From positions 1 through 64,000 of the forward strand of contig JACPYS010000038.1 of assembly GCA_016195915.1 (NCBI GenBank): 64,000 bases of DNA. The letters are read 5' to 3'. Below the pieces are notes generated by a model. That model saw nothing but the letters and a program-made list of their open reading frames with translations, ran no database searches and was not told the DNA's origin. The number at the start of each line of letters is the position of its first letter. The stretch's first letter is position 1. The position numbers and the translations under genes are program-made. Source of the stretch: Betaproteobacteria bacterium (lineage in GTDB: Bacteria > Pseudomonadota > Gammaproteobacteria > Burkholderiales > SG8-39). Below are positions 27,127-35,449 of this stretch, piece by piece.

Positions 27127-28266
27127 TCAGGCGGGTCGTCGCGCCCGCATCGCCGCCACCGTCTCCATGAAGGCTGGCGCGGTCTGCGCGAGCCGCTCGT
27201 CGCTCATGCGCCCGCTGCGCGTCATGTAGTCGTAGGCAAGCTCCCACGGCTCGAGAGCCATCTTCGCCGCCATGCTCTCGTACCAGTACGAACTCCTGTT
27301 GGCGGCGGCCACGAGCTTTTCGACCACCGGGCGGCGGTGCTGTTCGAAGCGCGAAAGCAGTTTCCCGACGTCGCCGCCCGCCTCGCCCAACGCGCGATCA
27401 AGCGCGATCGCATCGTCGAAAGCGAGGCGCGTGCCGGAACCGATCGAGAAGTGCCCGGTGCGCAGCGCATCGCCGATCAGCACGACATTGCCCGCGCTCC
27501 AGCGGGCATTCGAGATCAACGGAAAGTTGCGCCACAGCGAGCGGTTGGAAATCAGCGGATTTCCGTCGAGGTCCTTCGCGAACACGCGCTCGCAGTAGGC
27601 CCGCGAAGCCTCGTCGTCCAGGCGATCGAGCCCGGCGCTGTGCCAGGTGGCGGCATCACACTCGACGATGAACGTCGAGCGCTCCGGCGCGTAGCGATAA
27701 TGGTGCGCGACGAACGCGCCATGTTCGTTTTCGCGAAAGGTGAGCGTGAGGCACTCGAAGCGGCGCGCCGTGCCGTACCACACGAACTTGTTGGTCAGCC
27801 ATTCGATGCGCGGCGCAAACAGCGCCGCCGATTCCGCCCGCAACTTCGAGTTGGCACCGTCCGCGGCGACCACGAGGTCGGCGTCGCCGAGCGCGGCGAC
27901 GCTCTCGACGGACTGCCCGAAGCTCATGGTCACGCCGGCGCGCGCGCATTCGCCCTGCAGCAACTGCAACAGCTGAAGACGTCCGATCGCGCAAAATCCG
28001 TTGCCGTCGATGTCGAGCGCAACGTCGCGATGGACGATGCGCTGCATCGGCCAGGTTTCCATGCGGGAGGCGAGCGTCACATACATCCGGGGCAGGTCGC
28101 GCGAAAGAAACTCGAGCGCACCGTGCGAGAACACCACGCCGAAGCCGAAGGTCGCGTCGCTCGGGTTCTGCTCGATCACGCGAATGTCGGCGTCGGGCCG
28201 CCGCCGCCTGGCGAGGAGCGCGAACAGGAGGCCGGCCGGGCCGGCGCCGACGATGCAGATGCGCAT
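27127..28266 (-). CDS. FAD-dependent monooxygenase (like N-terminal part of 2-aminobenzoyl-CoA / salicylyl-CoA hydroxylases)
   Basis: 379 residues. The FAD site GAGPAGLLFALLARRR is at the extreme N-terminus; DATFGFGVVFS and the second FAD motif VLIGDALRTGHFSIGSGTR follow. The phrase order matches the monooxygenase domain of 2-aminobenzoyl-CoA monooxygenase/reductase and salicylyl-CoA 5-hydroxylase, enzymes that hydroxylate aryl-CoA esters. In the bifunctional enzymes this domain is fused to an OYE-type reductase; here an OYE-family gene lies divergently 145 bp away, so the pair may be a split version. Substrate is inference. Confidence 0.85.
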   Translation of the reverse strand: MRICIVGAGPAGLLFALLARRRRPDADIRVIEQNPSDATFGFGVVFSHGALEFLSRDLPRMYVTLASRMETWPMQRIVHRDVALDIDGNGFCAIGRLQLLQLLQGECARAGVTMSFGQSVESVAALGDADLVVAADGANSKLRAESAALFAPRIEWLTNKFVWYGTARRFECLTLTFRENEHGAFVAHHYRYAPERSTFIVECDAATWHSAGLDRLDDEASRAYCERVFAKDLDGNPLISNRSLWRNFPLISNARWSAGNVVLIGDALRTGHFSIGSGTRLAFDDAIALDRALGEAGGDVGKLLSRFEQHRRPVVEKLVAAANRSSYWYESMAAKMALEPWELAYDYMTRSGRMSDERLAQTAPAFMETVAAMRARRPA

Positions 28267-28411
28267 GTTGTCCTTCGACCGGAGTTGCCGGAGCGTAACG
28301 ATCGGGTGCGACGTGCGGTCGCGGGCGTGTCCAGGATGGGATAATAGATCATTGATTGAAACCTAGAACGCGGCGCAGCAGGCATCGCGCCATGGAAATA
28401 AGGAACAGGCC

Positions 28412-30379
28412 ATGACCGCAGGGGAGGCGAAGCTCGCGCACCTGTTTGCGCCCACACGCATCGGATCGCTGGAGATCCCCAACCGCATCAAGTACGGCGC
28501 CTGTTGCGTGTCGAACTACAACACCCGCGACGGGCACATTACGCCGCGCGAGCTTGCGCGCACGCGCGTCATCGCCTCGACCGGCTGCGGCATCATCACC
28601 AATCAGGGTGCCTACCCGGATCCGCGCGGCGAAGGCAAGGCGTATTTCCGCCAGGTCGCCCTGTTCGACGATAAATTCATGCCGCAGTTCGAAACCATCG
28701 CAGGTTACATCCGCGATGCCGGCGCGATCGCGATTCAGCAGATCCTTCATGCCGGGCGCTACGGCGGCATCGATCTCGGTTACTGCGTCCAGCCCTCGAT
28801 CGTGCCACAGACCCTGCCGCACTTCCGGCCGCCGCGCGAAATCACCAAGGCGCAGATCCGGCAGACGATCGCCGAGCACGCCCAGGCTGCCGAACGCGCG
28901 GTACGCGCCGGTTTTCACGGCACCGAGGTGACAAGCTTCATGGGCTACCTGCTTGCGAACTTCAACTCCAGGTTCACCAACCGGCGCAGCGACGAATACG
29001 GTGGCTCGCTCGAGAACCGCGGACGATTCATGCGCGAACTGATCGATGCGATCAAGCAGGCGACACCCGGGCATCCGCTGGTGGTCCGGCTCAATGGCGC
29101 CGAACTCATGGATCGCTGGGGCGGTAACAGCGAGGAGGAATGCTTCGAGCTGATGCAGCAGGCGGCGCAGGCGGGCGTGGACATGATCAGCGTGACGGTC
29201 GGCTGGCAGGAGGCGCCGGAATCCTCGATCGGCCGCGATATCCCCCCGGGACACTGGAACCGACTCGCGGCGAAGGCCAAGCGCCTGCTGCCCGGCGTTC
29301 CGATTGCCTTCGGCGTGCGTCTGCCCGACCCGGTGATGGCGAACGACTGCCTCGCACGCGGCGAGTTCGATTTCTGGGAGGTGTGCCGCCCGCTGCTCGC
29401 CGATCCGGATCTGATCCACAAGGCGCGCGAGGGCCGGCTGGACGAAGCGCGCCGCTGCATCGGCTCGCTCAACTGCCTGTCGCGCCTGTTCCGCGACCTG
29501 CCCTACAGCTGCACCATGAACCCGATGCTCGGCCACGAGGTGGAGCCCGAATATCACGTTCGCCCGGCGGCGGTGAAGAAGAACGTGATGGTGATCGGCG
29601 CCGGCCCGGCGGGCATGGAGTGCGCGATTACCGCGGCGAAACGCGGCCACAGCGTTACCGTTTTCGAGCGCGGCGAACGCATCGGCGGCAGCCTCTCGGG
29701 CTACGCCGCGCACGACCTCGCGCGCCCTGAGGATCTGGCGAGCGTCATCAGCCACTACGAGGTGATGTCGGCGAAACAGGGCGTGCGCATCGAATTCGGC
29801 GCAGAGGTGAATCCGAAATTCATGCGCAGCCGCCTGCACGAATTCGACGTGGCGGTCGTCGCGGCAGGCGCGCGCATCGACATGGCGGCGTGGCGCGGGG
29901 TGGAGGGCCACGAGCGGCTCGCCGACGCGATCCTCGTCGCGAGCGGCAAAGCGGAATGCGGGGAGCGCGTGGTCGTGCTCGGCGGAGGCAAGATCGCGCT
30001 GACGCTCGCGGAATCGCTGAAGAAACGCGGCCACGCGATCACCATCGTGGAAGCCGACAAGCGCATTGCCGCCGACGTCATGCCGTCATTCAAGTGGCGG
30101 CACAATACCTGGATCGAGGAACTCGGCATTCCCGTGCACACGTCTACCCGCGTCACACGGATCGCAGCCGGGTGCATCGATGTCGTCAACGACAAGGGAG
30201 TGAAGTCGTCGATCGCCGCCGATACCGTGATCGCGGCTGCGCCCCGGATTGCGAACCAGGCGCTGTTCCACGAACTTGAGTGGATGGTCGACGAGTTGCA
30301 CGGGATCGGCGACGCGCTGATCGCTCGCGGAATCGACGCCGCCATCAGCGAAGGTTACCGGCTCGGCTGCCGCATCTGA
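28412..30379 (+). CDS. NADH:flavin oxidoreductase, OYE + FAD/NAD domain (2,4-dienoyl-CoA reductase FadH-like)
   Basis: 655 residues. The TIM-barrel FMN domain (1-350) has PNRIKYGACCVSNYN, the QILHAGRYGG signature and the FTNRRSDEYGGSLENR motif. The C-terminal half has MVIGAGPAGMECAITAAKRG and a second Rossmann motif VVLGGGKIAL. The linker that binds [4Fe-4S] in FadH and trimethylamine dehydrogenase (C-x2-C-x3-C-x11-C) is altered: CIGSLNCLSRLFRDLPYSC has three Cys with Ser in place of one and a one-residue deletion, so a normal cluster is doubtful. AAGGAA precedes the ATG. Divergent from the FAD monooxygenase; two small genes follow in the same direction. Confidence 0.88.
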   Translation: MTAGEAKLAHLFAPTRIGSLEIPNRIKYGACCVSNYNTRDGHITPRELARTRVIASTGCGIITNQGAYPDPRGEGKAYFRQVALFDDKFMPQFETIAGYIRDAGAIAIQQILHAGRYGGIDLGYCVQPSIVPQTLPHFRPPREITKAQIRQTIAEHAQAAERAVRAGFHGTEVTSFMGYLLANFNSRFTNRRSDEYGGSLENRGRFMRELIDAIKQATPGHPLVVRLNGAELMDRWGGNSEEECFELMQQAAQAGVDMISVTVGWQEAPESSIGRDIPPGHWNRLAAKAKRLLPGVPIAFGVRLPDPVMANDCLARGEFDFWEVCRPLLADPDLIHKAREGRLDEARRCIGSLNCLSRLFRDLPYSCTMNPMLGHEVEPEYHVRPAAVKKNVMVIGAGPAGMECAITAAKRGHSVTVFERGERIGGSLSGYAAHDLARPEDLASVISHYEVMSAKQGVRIEFGAEVNPKFMRSRLHEFDVAVVAAGARIDMAAWRGVEGHERLADAILVASGKAECGERVVVLGGGKIALTLAESLKKRGHAITIVEADKRIAADVMPSFKWRHNTWIEELGIPVHTSTRVTRIAAGCIDVVNDKGVKSSIAADTVIAAAPRIANQALFHELEWMVDELHGIGDALIARGIDAAISEGYRLGCRI

Positions 30380-30403
30380 GCGCCTGCGCCGGAGACGAAT
30401 CGA

Positions 30404-30850
30404 ATGACTGCGCACATGACTGCCCTGCCTGCGGTGCTCGCCGACACCGTTCGCTGGCGTGCGGCGCTCGCGCGCGAAGCGGGGCTGTTCGCGCCGCTGG
30501 CCTCGGGGGCGCGGATCGGACTGGTCGCCGAAGATGCGGTGCTGCCTGGCGGACCGACAGACGCGCGCATGCTGGTCTGGGAAAAAGCGCGCGACGGCAT
30601 GGCGGTGAGCGAATGCGAGTTCGGCTCCTTCGAAGCCGCCGACGTCGACGTGCTGATCGCGATCGATGCCCAGGCGCAGGCCGAACTCGACAGGGAACTC
30701 TCCGGAGATGTCATCGCCGCGATGCGCCGGCTTCTGCGTGCCGGGCACCTGCTGTTCTTCGCCCGGCGCACGCTCGCGGCGCTCGAGGACGCGGGGTACG
30801 AAGGACTGCTCGAACAGATGGGCTTCGCTTTCCTCGGGGCGTGCCGCTAG
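30404..30850 (+). CDS. Hypothetical 148-residue protein
   Basis: Not recognised. The protein is Ala/Leu/Glu rich with alternating strands and helices (GARIGLVAEDAVLPGG, VDVLIAIDAQAQAELDREL), and has no signal or membrane segment. It begins 24 bp after the OYE-family gene and abuts the zinc-ribbon gene without a gap (TAG then ATG), so all three are one operon. An accessory or assembly role for the flavoenzyme is a guess from position. Confidence 0.65.
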   Translation: MTAHMTALPAVLADTVRWRAALAREAGLFAPLASGARIGLVAEDAVLPGGPTDARMLVWEKARDGMAVSECEFGSFEAADVDVLIAIDAQAQAELDRELSGDVIAAMRRLLRAGHLLFFARRTLAALEDAGYEGLLEQMGFAFLGACR

Positions 30851-31039
30851 ATGATCTTCAGCAACCCTGCCGGCGCCCCGGAACTCGGTTGTGACGAGTG
30901 CGGATGCCGGTGGTTCGACCGGCAGGAAAACCGCTGCTACGAGTGCGGCGCGCCGGTTTCGGAAGCCGCGCAGGCGGAGTTCAGGGCTGCGCTGGAGGCG
31001 TTCGCACAGTCGCGCCCCGGCAACGATGCGCCCGCATGA
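30851..31039 (+). CDS. Small zinc-ribbon protein
   Basis: 62 residues. Two Cys pairs, CDECG near residue 14 and CYECG near residue 29, form a rubredoxin/zinc-ribbon knuckle pair, followed by an Ala-rich helix. Its ATG directly follows the stop of the preceding gene, giving a coupled operon with the flavoenzyme at 28412. It could carry zinc for structure or iron for electron transfer; the spacing does not decide. Confidence 0.65.
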   Translation: MIFSNPAGAPELGCDECGCRWFDRQENRCYECGAPVSEAAQAEFRAALEAFAQSRPGNDAPA

Positions 31040-31043
31040 CGCG

Positions 31044-32009
31044 TCAATCGACCTTGGCGCCCGACACCTTGACCACCCTCGCCCACTTCTCGATCTCGGT
31101 GCGGACGTAGGCGTCGAATTGCTCGGGTGTCGACCCCACCGGCTCCATGCCGACCTGGGTCATGCGCGTGGTCAGCTCGGATGAAAGCACCGCCTTGGAG
31201 ATGTCCGCACTGAGGCGTTGCACGATGTCGCGCGGGGTCGCGCTCGGCACCACGATACCGACCATGCTCAAGGCGCTGACGCCCGGGACAGTCTCGGCGA
31301 CCGCCGGAATGTCGGGAAAGCCCTTGACGCGCTGCGGACTGAGCAGTGCGAGCACCTTGATCTTCCCGGAACTGATGAGCGGCAGCACGGCGTAGTGCAC
31401 GTCGAGCAGCACGGGAACACGCCCGCCCATCACGTCCTGCTGCGCCGGAGCGCCGCCCTTGTACGGCACGTGCACGAGGTCGATGCCGGCCACGGATTTG
31501 AGCAACTCTACCGAGAGGTGCATCGCGGTCCCGCTGCCCGGCGTGGCGTAGGCGATCTTGCCGGGATTCCTTTTCGCCAGCGCGATCAATTCGGCAATGC
31601 TGTTCGCCTCGAACGAAGGATTGGCCGCGATGACGAGGTGCTGCACCGACACCTGCGTGACGCCCGAGAGATCTTTCAACGTGTCGTAAGGCATGTTCGA
31701 GCGCAGGCTGGGATTGATCAAGTGCGCGGTAATGACGAAACCCATCGTGTAGCCGTCGGGGAGCGACTTGGCGACGTACTCGGTGGCAACAACCGTCCCC
31801 GCCCCCGGCTTGTTCTCGATGATCACCGGCTGGCCCCACACCTCCTGCATCTTCGCAGCGACGAGGCGGCCGATGATGTCGGTCGCGCCGCCCGGCGGAA
31901 ACGGCACGACCATGCGAACCGGTTTGGCGGGAAAGCCCTGTGCGACCTGCGCTGCAATCGACGCGAGAACGGCAACCGTCAGTGCAATGAAGCCCCGCGT
32001 CCTTCCCAT
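31044..32009 (-). CDS. Bug/TctC-family periplasmic solute receptor (3)
   Basis: 321 residues with a signal ending near SIAAQVAQG. Landmarks: FPAKPVRMVVPFPPGG, VIIENKPGAGT, DGYTMGF, HVPYKGGAPA. It begins 19 bp after the selenoprotein gene and is the last gene of the long leftward operon from 39531. It is the likely uptake receptor for the substrate of the mutase/selenoprotein pathway. Confidence 0.92.
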   Translation of the reverse strand: MGRTRGFIALTVAVLASIAAQVAQGFPAKPVRMVVPFPPGGATDIIGRLVAAKMQEVWGQPVIIENKPGAGTVVATEYVAKSLPDGYTMGFVITAHLINPSLRSNMPYDTLKDLSGVTQVSVQHLVIAANPSFEANSIAELIALAKRNPGKIAYATPGSGTAMHLSVELLKSVAGIDLVHVPYKGGAPAQQDVMGGRVPVLLDVHYAVLPLISSGKIKVLALLSPQRVKGFPDIPAVAETVPGVSALSMVGIVVPSATPRDIVQRLSADISKAVLSSELTTRMTQVGMEPVGSTPEQFDAYVRTEIEKWARVVKVSGAKVD

Positions 32010-32028
32010 GGCCTTTTCCTTCCTCAGC

Positions 32029-32556
32029 TCAGCCCGATGCGCTCACCGCACGGATGATGGCATCGAATGCCTGGTCGGCGAGGGCGCGCATTTCCTCATC
32101 GGTGCGGTCCTGGATCGGATGCGGAATGAACACCACTGCCGGATCGTAACCCAGCGATGCATTCTGCGCCGCCGCGGCAGTGCTGAATTCCGCAGAAACG
32201 ATGCCGACCCCGACCACACCGCGGTCTTCCAGGTCCCTGATGTCGTGCATACAGCACGACGTGCAGGAGCCTCAGTCGGCAAGGGCTTCGACCGCAATAT
32301 CGCATTGCGCCGCGATTTGCTGTTTCAGCTCCGTCGGCGCGAGAATGGAAAAGCGCGGCTTGCGATAGCGATGGACCGTGTGGCCGCGCCGAACGAGCAA
32401 GGCCTCGATGCGATCGAGAAACACGTCCCCGCGCGCCTTGTTGATGTCGAGCAGGCCGAAGCGGCGTCCCTCGAGCGACGCGGGCCTCGCAAGCCGCGGG
32501 CGCATCACCGGTGAGAGCTCCGCGGTCGGGTCGAGCAGAACGGTCGCGTTCGTCAT
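32029..32556 (-). CDS. UGSC-motif selenoprotein (in-frame UGA = selenocysteine)
   Basis: 175 residues if the TGA at 32274-32272 (codon 95) is read as selenocysteine; a conventional gene caller would stop there and start a second frame at 32250. Around it the protein reads EALAD-U-GSCTSCCMHDIRD, the Sec-Gly-Ser-Cys motif of UGSC (seleno)proteins, then continues in frame to a TGA at 32031. Three lines support recoding: the frame is intact on both sides; a SECIS-like hairpin follows the UGA; and selA is two genes upstream in the same operon. The fused paralogue at 40373 has Cys at the aligned position (GHCSTC against ADUGSC). The ATG overlaps the stop of the thioredoxin-domain gene by 4 nt. The UxxC resembles a redox-active site; the reaction is not known. 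Confidence 0.87.
32235..32268 (-). promoter_or_regulatory. Bacterial SECIS-like hairpin after the UGA codon
   Basis: In the mRNA the UGA is followed by 3 nt, then a lower stem UCCUG/CAGGG, a 3-by-2 internal loop, and a perfect 7-bp upper stem GUCGUGC/GCACGAC closing the 5-nt loop UGUAU. The apical loop lies 19-23 nt after the UGA and contains a GU, matching the geometry expected of bacterial SECIS elements read by SelB. The hairpin lies inside coding sequence, as in other bacterial selenoprotein genes. Confidence 0.75.
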
Positions 32557-33989
32557 GTGCCTATCTCCCTGGTGACCGGACCGATTGTAATCGAGCCCAG
32601 GCCGGAGATCATTGCGGAAAACAGCCCCGCGCTGCCACCGGCACGAATGATATTGAGTGTTCCGCTCCTGAACTTCGGCACGCACGCGTCGGGGCTCTCG
32701 CGCTTGAGGCGTTCGGCGTCGTCATCGACCCCGAACCCCCGCTTGAGGTCGCGCGAGCGCACCTGCAGCAAGGGGCGCAACTCGTCCTTGACCTTCTGCT
32801 TGGACCAGCCGGCCTGATGGAAGATGCGCGCGTGCTCCGGCGACACGACGAGAAACGCCGCGACGTCGACCACCTGCCCCGGGTGGTAGAGCGCGCGCAG
32901 ACAGGGGGCATACGATCCGATCAGCTCCTCGGGCGTGCGCGCGGACTGGTCGATGATGGGCGCCACGCCATCCCCCGTGAACAACGTGACGGTCGATGCC
33001 TGCTTCGAATAGCCTTTCTCGAGCGCATAGGATTCCCATGCACCGCCACTCTCGTCCTCGGCGAAACAGAAGCTGTACTTGCCCGGCGTGCCGAAGCAGG
33101 CGCGGTCGATCTCTCCGGGACGCCCGCCGCCGACATTGCGCACCACGAGCTGAAGCGCACGCCCGATGGTCGCGTTGGCGCGGTTGCCCTGGCCGAAAAC
33201 GTTCTCCCGCGCGTTCATGCCGATCCTGCGGGCGATCGGACCGTTCACCATGATGACGGGTGCCACCGCGTTGGTCGTGCAGATCACGCCATGCAAGCCA
33301 AATTCAGGCACGAGGGCAGCTTCGATCGCGGCCAGTACGACCGGAAAATATTCCGGCTTGCAGCCAGCCATCACCGCGTTGATCGCCGCCTTCTCGACAC
33401 TGCACTCGACGCGGTCGGGAGGAATGACGCCGATCACGTCCTGCGGCTTTCGCGTCGTCCCTTCGAGCATTTCCAGCACGCGTTCGCGCGTCGGCGGCAC
33501 CACCGGAAGTCCGTCGGTCCAGCCTCGCTCGTAGCACAGCTCGATGTCGTCCGCCGACGGCGCAACCGGGATGCTGCGGGCCGCGAATATTGCGCCGCCA
33601 AAGCGCACCGTGAGCCGCGCGCGCATGCCCGGCTCCTGCGTCCTCGAACCGCATCCGGGCCGGCTTGCGGGCAAGCCTGCGCCCAAGCCTTGCAGTTTGC
33701 TCAGGGCCTCCCACTCGCTCCGGTCCCAGCCGTAAGCGCGCTCAGCCTCGCTGCCGTCGCGGACGCGGATCAGCGTCGGAACGAAGGCGACGCCGAGGTG
33801 ATAGGAATTTTCGAGCTCCCGGTCATCGACCACCGTGCCGGCGCCCGCGGGAAAAGCGGGATCGTCCTGCGTGTAGACCGTAAGCAAACCGTCCTGTGCC
33901 GCGAGCTGGCGGAGGACCGGTTCGATGAGCGCGCAAGTCGGGCAGTCGCGTTTGACCACCGCGATCAATCCATCGGGAAACTGCTTCAT
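32553..33989 (-). CDS. Thioredoxin-domain protein, partner of the UGSC selenoprotein
   Basis: 478 residues. The N-terminal ~100 residues are a thioredoxin fold with CPTC at residue 16 (VVKRDCPTCALIEP) and the cis-Pro region VAFVPTLIRV. After a linker, about 140-478 is a domain of unknown function (WTDGLPVVPPTRERV, then KAAINAVMAGCKPEYFPVVL, then NRANATIGRALQLVVRNVGG). The same domain forms the C-terminal half of the fused protein at 40373, where it is joined to the UGSC-like domain, so this protein and the selenoprotein very likely form a complex. AGAGGAG lies 8 nt before the ATG at 33989; the frame is open upstream into selA but in the wrong frame for it. The CPTC pair is a good candidate to reduce the Sec-Cys bond of its partner. 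Confidence 0.82.
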   Translation of the reverse strand: MKQFPDGLIAVVKRDCPTCALIEPVLRQLAAQDGLLTVYTQDDPAFPAGAGTVVDDRELENSYHLGVAFVPTLIRVRDGSEAERAYGWDRSEWEALSKLQGLGAGLPASRPGCGSRTQEPGMRARLTVRFGGAIFAARSIPVAPSADDIELCYERGWTDGLPVVPPTRERVLEMLEGTTRKPQDVIGVIPPDRVECSVEKAAINAVMAGCKPEYFPVVLAAIEAALVPEFGLHGVICTTNAVAPVIMVNGPIARRIGMNARENVFGQGNRANATIGRALQLVVRNVGGGRPGEIDRACFGTPGKYSFCFAEDESGGAWESYALEKGYSKQASTVTLFTGDGVAPIIDQSARTPEELIGSYAPCLRALYHPGQVVDVAAFLVVSPEHARIFHQAGWSKQKVKDELRPLLQVRSRDLKRGFGVDDDAERLKRESPDACVPKFRSGTLNIIRAGGSAGLFSAMISGLGSITIGPVTREIGT

Positions 33990-34027
33990 CGCGTGATCTC
34001 CTCTGGACGGAACGACGCACCGCGTCA

Positions 34028-35449
34028 TCACGGCGGCGTCGTTCCGTAATTCAAACGAAGATGCTCCAGCTGGCCCAGGAACCGCTGTTCGTCCTCCAGA
34101 CAACGCAGATCGAAACGCAGCACACCGTCGCTGACCCGCCCGATCACCGGCACCGGCAGCGAGCGGAACGCGCGCGACAATGCCTCGACCCGGGCCGTCG
34201 CCTTGCGCGCTTCCCCGCAGGGCCGCAGCGCAAGCGCGAAGCTCGGCAGGCGCTCCGAAGGCAGCGATCCGCTTCCCGCCTGGCTGTCGCATTTCTCGAT
34301 GGTGACTGCGGCGATTCCGGCGAGCGGCTGCGCGAGCGCCGAAAGCAGCCGCTGCGCCTGCACCTCGATATCGGCGGCGGCGCGGCTCATCTGCCGCAGC
34401 ACGGGCAAACGCTCGGCAAGGCGGTCCGGATCCGAGTAAATGCGAAGCGTCGCTTCAAGCGCGGCGACGCGCAGCTTGTCCACGCGCAGGGCGCGCTTGA
34501 GCGGATTGCGATTGATCCGCTCGACCAGCTCGCCCCGACCGGCGATGAGTCCCGCCTGCGGACCGCCGAGCAGCTTGTCGCCGCTGAAAGTCACGAGGTC
34601 CACGCCTGCCGCGATCATCGCCGCTGCGGTGTTCTCGTAAGGCAGCCCCCAGCGCCGAAAATCGACGAGCGCTCCGGCACCCAGGTCGCATGCGAGCGGC
34701 ACGCCGCGCTCGCGCGCAAGCGCCGACAGCGCCGCCTCATCGACCGATTTCGTGAAACCGACGATCTCGAAATTGCTCGGATGGACCTTCATCACCAGGG
34801 CCGTGCGGGGTCCGATGGCTTCGGCGTAGTCGCGCAGATGCGTGCGGTTGGTGGTGCCGACCTCGACCAGGCGGCAACCCGCGCGTTTCATGATTTCCGG
34901 CATGCGGAATTCACCGCCGATCTCGATCAATTCGCCGCGCGAGACCACCACCTCGCGCCGCTGCGCGAGCGTGTTGAGCAGCAGCAACACCGCCGCGGCA
35001 TTGTTGTTCACGACCGTGGCCTTCTCTGCGCCGGTCATGCGCACCAGAACCGATTCCAGATGCCGGTCGCGGTCGTCGCGTTTGCCGGTCTCCAGGTCGA
35101 ACTCCAGGTTGACCGCTCCGGTCGCGGCCGCCGCGATCGCCTCGGCGACCTCCCGGGGCATCATCGCGCGGCCGAGGTTCGTATGCAGGATGGTTCCGCT
35201 CAGGTTGAATACCCGCTTCAACGTGGGGGCGGCCGCGGATTGCAGGCGTGCAGCCACCTGCGCGGCAATGCGTTCCGGCGCGGCCTCCGCGAGCATCGCC
35301 TCCCCCTGCTCTCCGAGCATCGTGCGCAGGCGGTCGACTTCGCCGCGCACTGCGGCAACGACCGCCGCGCGGCCGTATTGCGCGATCAGTGCTTCAACCG
35401 GTCCGAGCATCAGGACCCGGTCGATCGAGGGGAGCGCGGCGAGAATCAA
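34028..35449 (-). CDS. selA: L-seryl-tRNA(Sec) selenium transferase
   Basis: 473 residues, normal SelA length. It converts Ser-tRNA(Sec) to Sec-tRNA(Sec) using selenophosphate. The N-terminal LPSIDRVL, the segment SGTILHTNLGRA, VVNNNAAAVLLLLN, VVSRGELIEIGG and the PLP-lysine motif FSGDKLLGGPQAG are all present, and RCLEDEQRFL closes the protein as in E. coli SelA. No ATG precedes LPSIDRVL in frame, so the start is taken as the TTG at 35449, which overlaps the stop of the MeaB gene (TTGA). selB, selC and selD are not in the window. Finding selA inside a catabolic operon two genes from a selenoprotein is unusual, since it is more often beside selB. Confidence 0.94.
   Translation of the reverse strand: MILAALPSIDRVLMLGPVEALIAQYGRAAVVAAVRGEVDRLRTMLGEQGEAMLAEAAPERIAAQVAARLQSAAAPTLKRVFNLSGTILHTNLGRAMMPREVAEAIAAAATGAVNLEFDLETGKRDDRDRHLESVLVRMTGAEKATVVNNNAAAVLLLLNTLAQRREVVVSRGELIEIGGEFRMPEIMKRAGCRLVEVGTTNRTHLRDYAEAIGPRTALVMKVHPSNFEIVGFTKSVDEAALSALARERGVPLACDLGAGALVDFRRWGLPYENTAAAMIAAGVDLVTFSGDKLLGGPQAGLIAGRGELVERINRNPLKRALRVDKLRVAALEATLRIYSDPDRLAERLPVLRQMSRAAADIEVQAQRLLSALAQPLAGIAAVTIEKCDSQAGSGSLPSERLPSFALALRPCGEARKATARVEALSRAFRSLPVPVIGRVSDGVLRFDLRCLEDEQRFLGQLEHLRLNYGTTPP

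Noticed and set aside
28349-30034. 561-codon minus-strand frame
   Set aside because: Antisense to the OYE-family gene; composition is that of a shadow frame.
32272-32685. Reading the TGA at 32274 as a stop, giving a truncated gene and a separate small gene from 32250
   Set aside because: The frame is continuous on both sides, the UGSC motif and SECIS-like hairpin are present, and selA is in the operon; a simple nonsense mutation does not explain these.
33990-34292. N-terminal extension of the thioredoxin-domain protein
   Set aside because: It overlaps selA and a strong ribosome site sits before the ATG at 33989.
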